DNA of 64,000 nt from Siphonodentalium dalli (Eukaryota > Mollusca > Scaphopoda > Gadilida > Siphonodentaliidae). The notes beneath the pieces are model-generated. The model was not told the origin of the DNA, searched no databases, and was given only the letters and a program-made list of their open reading frames with translations. Location of the stretch: positions 60,779,301-60,843,300 of the forward strand of contig CP136061.1 in NCBI GenBank assembly GCA_032622095.1, in the 5' to 3' direction. A program made the translations under genes and the position numbers. Within the stretch, counting starts at the first letter, position 1; every line of letters starts with the position of its first letter. Positions 36,761 to 47,636 of this stretch are shown here, in pieces.

Positions 36761-36820
36761 GGACGCCAATTGCAATAGCTCAAACTTGAATTCGTAAAGT
36801 TAAGCTAAAAAGGCAGCGCA

Positions 36821-36829
36821 TATGGTTCA
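36821..36829. repeat. 9-bp target duplication, left copy
   Basis: TATGGTTCA immediately outside the foldback element; the second copy is at 40042-40050. Confidence 0.8.
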
Positions 36830-39800
36830 CGGTGTGACTAAACACCGCCCGGACCAGCCCGGACCAGCCCGGACCAGCCCGGACAAGCCCGGACCAGCCC
36901 GGACCAGCCCGGACCAGCCCGGACCCCCATATGGACTATATGAGTGATTGTAAGGGCAATATAAGTGCAGGGGTGTCATGGAAACCCACTCAGGGTCGCT
37001 ATTAACCCTCAATATTCCGGCATCGGCGAAAATGTTCGCCGCGAAATGAAGCTAACAGCCCGGACCGCCCCTGCTGCGTCCAGGTGGGATTTTAGTATCC
37101 ATACCTGTGCGGGGGTGTTAATGAAACCCAAATACGCACGGAGAGTGGTCAAGGTCAAACGGAAGTGCCGCTTATTAACCCCTAAACTTCCCAGATTCAG
37201 CCAGAATTAAAAAATTGCGCCCCCAATAAACAAATTCACAGCCCGGACCCCCTTAATGTCCTCGTACTTCTAATAACTCCTTACATATGTGTTGTGGAAC
37301 TACCCTCGATTAGACTCAAGAAGATTCAAGGGCGAGTCGCCCACGAATGCCTGGCAATTAACCCCCAAAATGCCGCCATCGCCGATTATGTTTACCGATA
37401 ACGACGCTGACAGCCCGGACCAGCCCGGACCATCCAAGTCCAGCCCGGACCCCCCATATGGACTATATGAGTGATTTTAATGGCAATATAAGTGCAGGGG
37501 TGTCATGGAAACCCACTCAGGGTTGCTATTAACCCTCAAAATGCCGGCATCGGCGAAAATGTTCGCCGCGAAATGAAGCTAACAGCCCGGACCGCCCCTG
37601 CTGCGTCCAGGTGGGATTTTAGTATCCATACCTGTGCGGGGTGTTAATGAAACCCAAATACGCACGGAGAGTGGTCAAGGTCAAACGGAAGTGCCGCTTA
37701 TTAACCCCTAAACTTCCCAGATTCAGCCAGAATAAAAAAATTGCGCCCCCAATAAACAAATTCACAGCCCGGACCCCCTTAATGTCCTCGTACTTCTAAT
37801 AACTCCTTACATATATGTGTTGTGGAACTACCCTCGACTAGACTCAAGAAGATTCAAGGGCGAGTCGCCCACGAATGCCTGGCAATTAACCCCCAAAATG
37901 CCGCCATCGCCGATTATGTTTACCGATAACGACGCTGACAGCCCGGCCCATCCCAGTCCAGCCCGGACCCACCGTATGGACTATATGAGTGATTGTAAGG
38001 CCAATATAAGTGCAGGGGTGTCATGGAAACCCACTCAGGGTCGCTATTAACCCTCAAAATGCCGGCATCGGCGAAAATGTTCGCCGTGAAATGAAGCTAA
38101 CAGCCCGGACCGCCCCTGCTGCGTCCAGTTATGATTTTAGTATCCATACATGTGCGAGGGTGTTAATGAAACCCAAATACGCACGGAGAGTGGTCAAGGT
38201 CAAACGGAAGTGCCGCTTATTAACCCCTAAACTTCCCAGATTCAGCCAGAATTAAAAAATTGCGCCCCCAATAAACAAATTCACAGCCCGGACCCCCTTA
38301 ATGTCCTCGTACTTCTAATAACTCCTTTCATATGTGTTGTGGAACTACTCTCGACTACACTCACGAAGATACAAGGGCGAGTCGCCCACGAATGCCTGGC
38401 AATTAACCCCCAAAATGCCGCCATCGCCGATTATGTTCACCGATAACGACGCTGACAGCCCGGACCGCCCCTGCTGTGTCTAGGGATGATTTTACTATCC
38501 ATATCTGTTCGAGGGTGTTAACGAAACCCAAATACGCACGGAGAGTGTTCAAGGTCAAACAGAAGTTGCGATATTAACCCCTAAACTTCCCAGATTCAGC
38601 TAGAATTAAAAAATTGCGCCCCCAATAAACAAATTCACAGCCCGGACCCCCTTAATGTCCTCGTACTTCTAATAACTCCTTACATATGTGTTGTGGAACT
38701 ACCCTCGACTACACTCACGAAGAACCACGGGCGAGTCGCCCACGAATGCCTGGCAAATAACCCCCATAATGCCGCCATCGCCGATTATGTTTACCGATAA
38801 CGACGCTGACAGCCCGGCCCATCCCAGTCCAGCCCGGACCCCCCGTATGGACTATATGAGTGATTGTAAGGCCAATATAAGTGCAGGGGTGTCATGGAAA
38901 CCCACTCAGGGTCGCTATTAACCCTCAAAATGCCGGCATCGGCGAAAATGTTCGCCGCGAAATGAAGCTAACAGCCCGGACCGCCCCTGCTGCGTCCAGG
39001 TGGGATTTTAGTATCCATACCTGTGCGGGGGTGTTAATGAAACCCAAATACGCACGGAGAGTGGTCAAGGTCAAACGGAAGTGCCGCTTATTAAGGGGAC
39101 ATTAAGGGGGTCCGGGCTGTGAATTTGTTTATTGGGGGCGCAATTTTTTAATTCTGGCTGAATCTGGGAAGTTTAGGGGTTAATAAGCGGCACTTCCGTT
39201 TGACCTTGATCGCTCTCCGTGCGTATTTGGGTTTCATTAACACCCTCGTACATGAATCGATACTAAAATCATACCTGGACGCAGCAGGGGCTTCATTTCA
39301 CGGCGAACATTTTCGCCGATGCCGGCATTTTGAGGGTTAATAGCAACCCTGAGTGGGTTTCCATGACACCCCTGCACTTATATTGGCCTTACAATCACTC
39401 ATATAGTCCATATGGGGGGTCCGGGCTGGACTTGGATGGTCCGGGCTGTCAGCGTCGTTACGGGTAAACATAATCGGCGATGGCGGCATTTTGGGGGTTA
39501 ATTGCCAGGCATTCGTGGGCGACTCGCCCTTGAATCTTCTTGAGTCTAGTCGAGGGTAGTTCCACAACACATATGTAAGGAGTTATTAGAAGTACGAGGA
39601 CATTAAGGGGGTCCGGGCTGTGAATTTGTTTATTGGGGGCGCAATTTTTTAATTCTGGCTGAATCTGGGAAGTTTAGGGGTTAATAAGCGGCACTTCCGT
39701 TTGACCTTGACCACTCTCCGTGCGTATTTGGGTTTCATTAACACCCCCGCACAGGTATGGATACTAAAATCCCACCTGGACGCAGCAGGGGCGGTCCGGG

Positions 39801-40041
39801 CTGTTAGCTTCATTTCGCGGCGAACATTTTCGCCGATGCCGGCATTTTGAGGGTTAATAGCGACCCTGAGTGGGTTTCCATGACACCCCTGCACTTATAT
39901 TGCCCTTACAATCACTCATATAGTCCATATAGGGGGGTCCGGGCTGGTCCGGGCTCGTCCGGGCTCGTCCGGGCTTGTCCGGGCTGGTCCGGGCTGGTCC
40001 GGGCTGGTCCGGGCTGGTCCGGGCGGTGTTTAGTCACACCC
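36830..40041. mobile_element. 3.2-kb foldback transposon of inverted ~520-bp tandem units
   Basis: Both ends carry GGTGTGACTAAACACC, itself a small palindrome, followed inward by repeats of the 10-mer CCCGGACCAG (36847-36924) or its complement (39937-40024). Inside the left arm, ~520-bp units recur: the landmark GCACGGAGAG lies at 37136, 37662, 38181, 38536 and 39052. Spacings are 526, 519, 355 and 516, so the fourth unit has lost ~165 bp. Near 39095 the orientation flips, and a shorter inverted arm runs to 40041. Flanking TATGGTTCA copies give a 9-bp duplication, as in Mutator-like (MULE) elements with long terminal repeats. The repeated 61-81 codon frames are copies of the same repeat and one is frameshifted by a single G. 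No transposase. Confidence 0.88.
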
Positions 40042-40050
40042 TATGGTTCA
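40042..40050. repeat. 9-bp target duplication, right copy
   Basis: TATGGTTCA, identical to 36821-36829. Confidence 0.8.
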
Positions 40051-41190
40051 TAACAAAATAGCCTGGACACCACGAATACATCTTTAACTGTGTACGCTAT
40101 AAGCTTCTCAATTTGGAACTAGCGCTTGTATATTACCCACTGGGTGCTGCAGGTGTATGTTATAATTACGCTCACAAAATTGGATTCTGAGTTATTTAAC
40201 TCGAAGAAAATAATCCACATCTTGGATAGAAGATTAGCCGCGTAACGGGAATGCTTTATTCTCGATTCCAAGGAATAAGTAGCTTCGCTTACAAGATCGT
40301 TAAACAGTGGTGTTTTTATGCCGCAGAATTGCTGCTCTTTGTTGGTATCTGAAATGATTCACAGTTTGAGAGAACTCTAAGTGAATGGAACAACCTGCAC
40401 GGCGCCAACGTGTGTTGTGCATTGTAGAAAATCGAAAAATGGCTTCTCTTATCGCATCAAGATTATGAGCATATAAGAAAAGTGTATAGGTAATGACGGG
40501 TGAACCTGCTTCGTTATGCGTTATTTCTCTTCTTACAGGGCTAGTTACCTCATTAGACAGCGACAACATGTTACCAAGTAGTGTTCTGATTATTGTATGT
40601 GGGTAAAACGATGTTGCATCCCAATTCCATCTGACTGTTATCTTTGATAACATCACTTAGACGCAGCTATGATTATTTTCTGTCCCAATTTAGCTATTAC
40701 CATGGAACACGAAAGAGTGTGAACGTTCGACGTTTAGGTTTTCTTCACCGCTGACTCGACGCTGAGTTGAGTTAATGAGAGCATTTATGACAAAAACGTG
40801 TGTTTTCGTGGTTCATGATGATATATGTAATGCATTTACCGGAATGAAAACACAAGTGGACATTATCCTGCATTATCAAGAAATAATTGTAAAACATATC
40901 TTTGATATATCGGTATGGTGACGACGGTCTTTATAAATCAACTAATGCGAAGGCGGCGGCGACGGAGACGATGAGAATAACGATGATGCTAATTGCGATG
41001 CTGATGGTGATGACGATAACGACGACAATACATATTATTATAAGTTACTAGCGGATGTACCAGGCATTGCAGGGCAGTATATGGCAAAATTAAAATTGAA
41101 GCAGCTACAATAAATTAGGAAATAAAATTACGGAACTTTGATCTGATAGGGTAAAACATAAAGGAGATGTCGGGCGGAGTTGAGCCCCAG
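40051..41190. other. No gene seen; degenerate triplet tract
   Basis: 40945-41030 is rich in GAT/GAC/GGC triplets (decayed microsatellite). The minus-strand frame 40300-40656 (118 codons) is within chance length. Confidence 0.5.
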
Positions 41191-41500
41191 CAAATGCTAC
41201 CCTGGGCCGAAATACACGACCATACCAAATTGCAGTGTGATCGGATATATGACGTCATAACGTCAAAATATGACGTCGGTTGGGTCCAGACGACGGCCAT
41301 GTTACCCGGAGAGCCGAAATATATACCCGTACCAAATTTCAGTGTGATCCGGCCAGTATTTCCCGAGAAACCGTTTTGTCCGTGTGGAGATGTTACCAGG
41401 AGAGTCTAAATACACATATATCCATGCCAAATGTCATCGCAATCGGTGCAGAAATGTGGACGGCTATAATGAACATACATAAAGAGGGGCACATACATTC
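41191..41500. repeat. Three degenerate ~90-105 bp tandem units
   Basis: Units opening with GCTACCCTGGGCCGAAATA (about 41196), GTTACCCGGAGAGCCGAAAT (about 41301) and GTTACCAGGAGAGTCTAAAT (about 41391). Each continues with ACCAAATT(T/G)CAGTGTGATC or a diverged form. Confidence 0.6.
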
Positions 41501-42910
41501 GCATGTATATAGATCTCCGACAACACCGGGTTGCGTACATATTTGATACCTGGATGTAAATTTTGAATCGCGAGACGGGACCGAAGCTACCAGTATATAC
41601 ATTCGTGTATCCTTCCTGGTGTGTCTCGGGCACGTTCTATTAAAATACACTGTCCCGGGTGACGGGGACGTGTGATTTAAACATGGCGTTATAGCCACTC
41701 AGATTGCTCGTTACATTCGGACATGGGGACAAGATGCTTTAATTTAAATCAAACTCTTTGGGACAAAACTACACCAACTAACAACGCTGTTTTACACGAC
41801 GTTACTTCTCAGTTTTAAATGTACACTCCAATTGGGTACAACCAGAATCACATCACCATCATGCCATTCTATACAATTCTACATTGTGGTGCATGAACGG
41901 GCATTACACAATGATTTGTAGTTGCTGCTACACCTATAAATGTTTTCCATGCGTTGCATTTAAAGAAAGAGCTGAACTGGACCGAACTAAAAATCGATGA
42001 ATTGATTACAATGTTTACCGATCAGCGGGCGATAAACGACCCGGATCTCGTGTATCGTGACAGATTCTCTAGGGTAAACAATAGACAGGTGACACAGTTT
42101 CCACGGTCGATGATCCCGTGTCGTCTGCCATGAATACAGGCTATAAATAGCAACACGTGCCTTATCTCTATTAGACATCGAAGGAATGCTTCGTGTTCTG
42201 CCGCTTAAGTGGTCACACTAAAATTGTGAATATATAACACGGTTTAATTGTTATTGCCGTGATATTTAAGTGGAAGTCACAATGAATCCAGTTAGAAATG
42301 TCCCGTAAAATGTTTACATTGACCGATCGATACGAAATAAGTGTATTGCTTACGGGCAATCAAGGCTGTCCTAGAAAACTGTTGGTTTTGAGTACCACTG
42401 CACAACCATCAGGAGATCACAATGGGATTATTGTGTGGTAGAACGCTAGTTTGCTATTACAGCATCGACCCGCAGTAGTTTTAAATAATGTATTGTGCAT
42501 TTTAAATTCATGTTTTTATATCTAACACTCTACTGGAACGAATTATCAACCGTATTTTGTAATTATACCCACGCAGAGAATAACATAATCGGGTATATTG
42601 AATTAGCAGCGCGACCGGGGTCGCCTGGACCTTATCGACAGTTATGGCAGGTCTATCTTTAATATCACAGGGTGCCAGTCCTAGTGCACTTTGTCGGACA
42701 ACAATAGGTGCTCACCCGAGCTACAGATGCAATTAGTGGTCGCGAATGGTGCCACAGTAGTCACTCTATTGTATAACTAATTGACCAAGGCTACATCAGT
42801 AAACTGGGACATTTAAATTTAGAAATACGTGTTCCATGCGGGTTGTCCACCCCGTGTTTCAGTGACAACTACATATATAATGGCGCCACACATGTAGTTC
42901 ATGCAAGCTT
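41501..42910. other. No gene seen
   Basis: No supported feature. Confidence 0.5.
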
Positions 42911-42992
42911 AAACACCAACATATAATCCATGTGCGTTACTGTTCCGTAGCAAACACCCACATATAACCCATGTGCGTTACTGTTCCGTAGC
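42911..42992. repeat. Near-perfect 41-bp tandem duplication
   Basis: AAACACC(A/C)ACATATAA then TCC or CCC, followed by ATGTGCGTTACTGTTCCGTA, at 42911 and again at 42952, with two substitutions. Confidence 0.93.
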
Positions 42993-44046
42993 AACAACCA
43001 GAGGGCTGCCAACGAGAAAGGTAATGTATTTTTATATCACATAGCAACAACAATGATCCGTGGTGTGTGGATGAGATACAACCACGACTGAATTTCTACA
43101 CATATAAGTAATGATTCAAACTTTACTTTTCTAAGGCCCTCAATCTTCCGCAAGGTGTTTTCAATGTTAATAGAAAGTTACTGAATTCTCGCCGATAAAT
43201 CCCCCACCCCACAAATAACCCCAAGAACTTGTGAGAATGATATCGTACCAGAATATATCACATAACACATGTCTACTTCTCGAGGTATTTTAGTCAATAC
43301 CTTAATTACCAGACAATTTATGCACAGTGATACATTTACGTTTTCTGTTGTTTTTAATACTAAGAAGATACCATGAGGTGACTCGAGTGCCGCGTAATTG
43401 CTTTTTTCTAACAATTTAGTGATGAAATACGCCGTGCAGAGAAATGGATCATAATCAGCATTATCTGTATTTTATAGAGCTATTATTTAAAACGTAAACA
43501 TGTTTACCAACAATCATTGCAACACGTGGAATAAACTCATTCCTTCTATTGTTCGATGTTCTTTTTAGTAATACTGGTTTAAGGATCAGGGACGTCGATT
43601 TTCCAGACATTTGGCAAAGAAATAATCTTCTAAAAACTGGATTTAAGTTAGACCTGAGTGCTCCTACCTATCGTACATACCAGAAAAAAATCATAGCTGG
43701 TAATTGTGAGCCTCAAAAATATGCCTTTGTGTAAAAATTATGACTGTCAAATTTCATGTTTACATATATTCTCCACCAAGTCATGCCAAATCAAATCACA
43801 ACAAAACACCCACAACTCCGCTATGTCAACGAATACAGGTGGATATTTGAGGATTACTCAAGATTACTCCCAGTTTGTGGGAGAACTAGCCCATACCACT
43901 CAACGAACAATCTTGTCCAGTCACCCAAACAATCGTGCTCACAGCATTTTGACATAAAAGTGACTACCTGAGTCACATGTTGGGCTGACCATCCAAGGAA
44001 GAATTTCGCAATCTACTTTCCCTGATCTTTAGCAAACTTGGTGAGA
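42993..44046. other. No gene seen
   Basis: No supported feature. Confidence 0.5.
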
Positions 44047-44248
44047 TTTTTCGGTATATCATTCATGTAAGAATACACGAAACCACACACCCCTCCATTC
44101 TCCACATGTGTTATGGTTAGGGTCAGTGTTATGTTCAGGGCTATGGTTAGGGTTAGGGCTAGGGTTAGGGTTAGAGTTGGGGCTAGGGCTAGGGCTAGGG
44201 TTAGAGTTAGGGTTAGTGTATTCTTACATGAAGGGCATACCGATTTTT
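44047..44248. mobile_element. Inverted-repeat element carrying a degenerate TTAGGG tract
   Basis: Left arm 44047-44078 and right arm 44216-44248 are inverted copies. TTCATGTAAGAATACAC is exact over 17 bp, and the outer TTTTTCGGTAT pairs with the region around CATACCGA. Between them, 44113-44215 is made of telomere-like hexamers TTAGGG, CTAGGG, TTAGAG and TTGGGG. An interstitial telomere-like tract enclosed by terminal repeats is most simply a MITE with an internal microsatellite. Confidence 0.7.
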
Positions 44249-44337
44249 CAGCTGTATACCAATCGCGAACGCCTTCTGTATATTTGAGTATAATTCCTAC
44301 ACTGTCCTTATTTCATTGTATGAGTATAAAATAGGAG

Positions 44338-45294
44338 GGTGTCACCCCTACCCCCTGAATCCTGAATACCAGATAAAATAGTTATTCGACACTAATATGA
44401 TAATTATCACACACTTGCTGACGTAATGGTCATACATTCAACATATCAAGATGTATGATACTAAATTAAATCAAAATATGCCATTTTGGCCTAAAAAACA
44501 ATCAAATTTTGAACAAATGGTGCTATAAAAGCTGCACATCAGCCTTGTTGTGAATCCTGATTACCGGTTAAATGAGCATATGAATCCCGAGTACCAGTTA
44601 ACAGAGGGGTGTGAATCCTGATTACCGGTTAAAATGGGCATATGAATCCAGAGTACCAGTTAACATTGGGGTATGGATCCTGAATACCGGTTAAAATGGG
44701 CATATGAATCCCGAGTACCTGTTAATATAGGGGTATGGATCCCGAATACCTGTTAAAATGGGCGTATGAATCCCGAGTAACAGTTAACAGAGAGGTGTGA
44801 AATCTGAATACCGGTTAAAACGGGCATATGAATCCCGAGTACCAGTTAACATAGGGGTATGGATCCTGAATACCGGTTAAAATGGGCATATGAATCCAGA
44901 GTACCTGTTAACTTATGGGTATGGATCCTGAATACCGGTTAAAATGGGCATATGAATACCGAGTACCAGTTAACATAGGGGTGTGACTCCTGAATACCGG
45001 TTAAAATGGGCATATGAATCCCGAGTACCAGTTAACATAGGGGTATGGATCCTGAATACCGGTTAAAATGGGCATATGAATCCAGAGTACCAGTTAACAT
45101 AGGGGTGTGGATCCTGAATACCGGTTCAAATGGGCATATGAATCCAGAGTACCTGTTAACATAGGGGTGTGGATCCTGAATACCGGTTAAAACTGGCGTA
45201 TGAATCCCAGTACCAGTAAAATCCTGAATACCGCCTGGAAATGACCTGAATCCCGCGTACCAAAAGGGAGGAGAGGGGGTGACACCGACACCCC
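44338..45294. repeat. 31/62-bp higher-order minisatellite with inverted borders
   Basis: About 11 copies of a 62-bp unit between 44545 and 45230. Each 62-mer is two related ~31-bp halves, one with CCTGAATACCGGTTAAAAT and the other with CCCGAGTACCAGTTAACAT. Half-units also appear alone at 44355 and 45228. GGTGTCACCCC at 44339-44349 and GGGGTGACACC at 45276-45286 form an inverted pair, suggesting the array is the interior of a mobile element. Confidence 0.9.
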
Positions 45295-46426
45295 ATACAG
45301 GTAGTTCGTATGTCCTGATGTTCCGTCGCAACAAATGTACGCGCATCATACATATAGTATCGCGAATTGTGGTTCTGTAGAAACAACGTGTAGCAGGAAT
45401 AAGGTTATGTGGATGTGACGCAAACGGCAGATGGGTTGGAAAGCGTACAAGTGAGATTGTATATAACAGCGCATGTGATAATAATTACTACTGTGAACGA
45501 GAAATGAAGCCGATTTAAACTACAAACCATAAATACACACGCAGCTGTACGGCTAGATCGTCATTAAATGGCGTATCACTAAATATAACCGATAGTGTCT
45601 ATGTATATCGCATTGTGATCTTTGATAGTACTCTCAAGTGGTCGCTCAGGGTCGCATGCAGATTGGATCTCACAAAGGGAAAACATAGCAGAAAGAGAAA
45701 TAGTTATTTATCACAAAGACTTGTATCGTTTTTGTGTGTGGAGTGTGTCGGTCATAGCTGTCGGAACTAAGACAATAAAGCCTGTGAATTGATGGAACAA
45801 CGTTTCTGTCGACGAAATTGAATCCCGAGTTAAGGAGGCGCTGGTGTAGGCAATTTGGTTCCACTCTCTGAGATTAACTCATTTTCTCACAGCTGGAAAT
45901 TCAAAAGACTTGCTGCAAATGAAGTAGATTAGTGAGAATGTAGTCTAGTTTAACTAAATGCCCCATATCGCAATGTATGCTTTTCTCGATCATCATTTAT
46001 ATGAGAAAAGCAAGGTACCAGTAGTGGAGTTCGAGTCCCATTAATCCAAAGTGCAATGATACATAGTATTTATTAGATGTATATCATAATTTCATGCTTT
46101 TACTTATTTGCTTATGGCATATGAGATGCGTTGTTTTGTGTGTAAAATATGCCATGACTAATTTCTCGTATCTTGTCATATAAGCGGCTCCTCTGTGGGC
46201 CAAGCAAGTACATCTATAAACATGTATATAATAACTCATAACAGTTTGTTTCACTTTGATTTCTAACCTTCAGGAGGGGGTTGTCAAATTGTGGTAAAAC
46301 GAACTACTGTATGATACATCTTCTCTGAATTATATGTACTGTTGAAAGTCAGAGGGGAGATAATTCATGTGGTATGTTTTTGAGCAGAACAATATTTAAA
46401 AAAAATAACTTAAATTGAACTTGATC
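45295..46426. other. No gene seen
   Basis: A short GCTTTTCTC / GAGAAAAGC hairpin occurs at about 45979-46011. A GTTCGAGTCC motif at 46030 resembles a tRNA B box, but no T-stem or A box accompanies it. Confidence 0.5.
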
Positions 46427-46684
46427 TCAACCATTTCTATGCTAAATACTAACTGACGAGTAGTTCTCTAAGGAAATGTTCACATAGGTCGTTTGTGGAA
46501 CTAATTATCTGAACATTTCCCACCAATGCTGAATATGAATCATTCTGTAATCCTGACTTGTATTATCTGTTTTTCTGTCTGCCGGCTGCATTTATTAACT
46601 AAAAATCCCTGCAAAGGAATAATAGACGATTCCAATTGATACTTGTATATACTTGATTGGGATAATACGTACAGAAAGGGTTAA
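46427..46684. mobile_element. TTAA element K, copy 2 (258 bp)
   Basis: Left end TCAACCATTTCTATGCTAAA; right end GTACAGAAAGGGTTAA (TTAA 46681-46684). Matches the uninterrupted form of 27888-28477. Confidence 0.7.
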
Positions 46685-47134
46685 TCGTTATGGGACGTAG
46701 ATGTCGACAAAGACTACACGACGTGTCACGTATGTACAGATGTCAGACGACTTCTCTAGTTGTCATGTCGGGAAATACGTCATAATTTTCTCCAAACTGG
46801 CGTCAAGATGTCTCACATTAAAGTGAGTATTCATAATATTTGTAGATAGCCGAGGGTTCACTCCCTTCATACTAGTATTTTCCTGCCAGTCCGGGGGGGG
46901 GGGGGCGGTGTAGTAGTGTGCACAATGTTTTACGTTATTTGGTATATATGACAACCCATTTGTCATGTTGGCATAAACCATTTGCCATGTTGGCATAAAC
47001 ATAAAACACAGTGAGTATTCATCATTTTTACAGACAAAAATTACTCCAAAAAGAAACAGAAAGCGAATGAGCTAATAATTTGCTACTTTAGTATGCACCC
47101 CGTCCCCTCATGAATATGCCTTTTGGGAATATAT
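46685..47134. other. No gene seen; poly-G run
   Basis: About 13 G in a row at about 46892-46904; otherwise nothing supported. Confidence 0.5.
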
Positions 47135-47636
47135 ATGTGTTCAAGTGACTTGGATCACCATTTTAGCGTTTGTGTAATTGTACGCCAAAATCTCCTGTAT
47201 GGCCACAACAAATTTCATTTGGCCAAACTTGTGGCCAAAGTTTATTTTACACCAGAATCGGAAATCTAATTCAAGAACACAAATTGATTTTGTAACGGGA
47301 TCGACATGAGAATAAAATTTATAGTATGATCATCTGCTAATTGACTACGTGATACAGCTTAGTGGGTAACAGGGCAATCATGGCAGTGCACTACCAAACA
47401 ATGTAATAAGATAGTAATGAGGATTAAAACTAATTAATCCTTTGTCTAATCACGGTATTTGATGGTATGTACATAAATAATAGAATGTTATATGTTAAAT
47501 AAAACAAAAATATTCATTAATTGTGAGACCAGAAAATGAGTATTTAATTTGATCAAAGTGATTTTTAATGTGGCTAAAAAGAATCAGAATTGGCCAAAAT
47601 GTTGCCAAATGTTTTTTCGGCCCAATGTGAAAACTG
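47135..47636 (+). mobile_element. MITE family P, copy 1 (~500 bp)
   Basis: Aligns with 55167-55628 over most of its length, for example CATCTGCTAATTGA, TACAGCTTA and ATGGCAGTGCACTA. Subterminal TTGGCCAAA motifs occur in both orientations. The right end is AATGTGAAAACTG; the left end is degraded (ATGTGTTC). Confidence 0.65.

Noticed and set aside
36965-39894. Family of repeated 61-81 codon frames (starting MQGCHGNP or MLWNYPRL) in the inverted array
   Set aside because: They are the same repeat unit read in one frame. One unit is broken by a single-base deletion, one by a large deletion, and flanking units differ equally at all codon positions as far as I can see by eye. No sign of selection for protein.
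44113-44215. True chromosome-end telomere
   Set aside because: The tract is short, degenerate, internal and enclosed by inverted repeats with ordinary sequence on both sides.
44338-45294. CRISPR-like regular repeats
   Set aside because: Units are contiguous, diverged and dimeric with no unique spacers; animal-type genomic context.
45032-45386. Frames of 76-105 codons with repeated YSG and TGTLDSY-like motifs
   Set aside because: Shadow of the 62-bp minisatellite.
46020-46050. tRNA gene suggested by GTTCGAGTCC
   Set aside because: No closing T-stem, no D arm and no acceptor stem.
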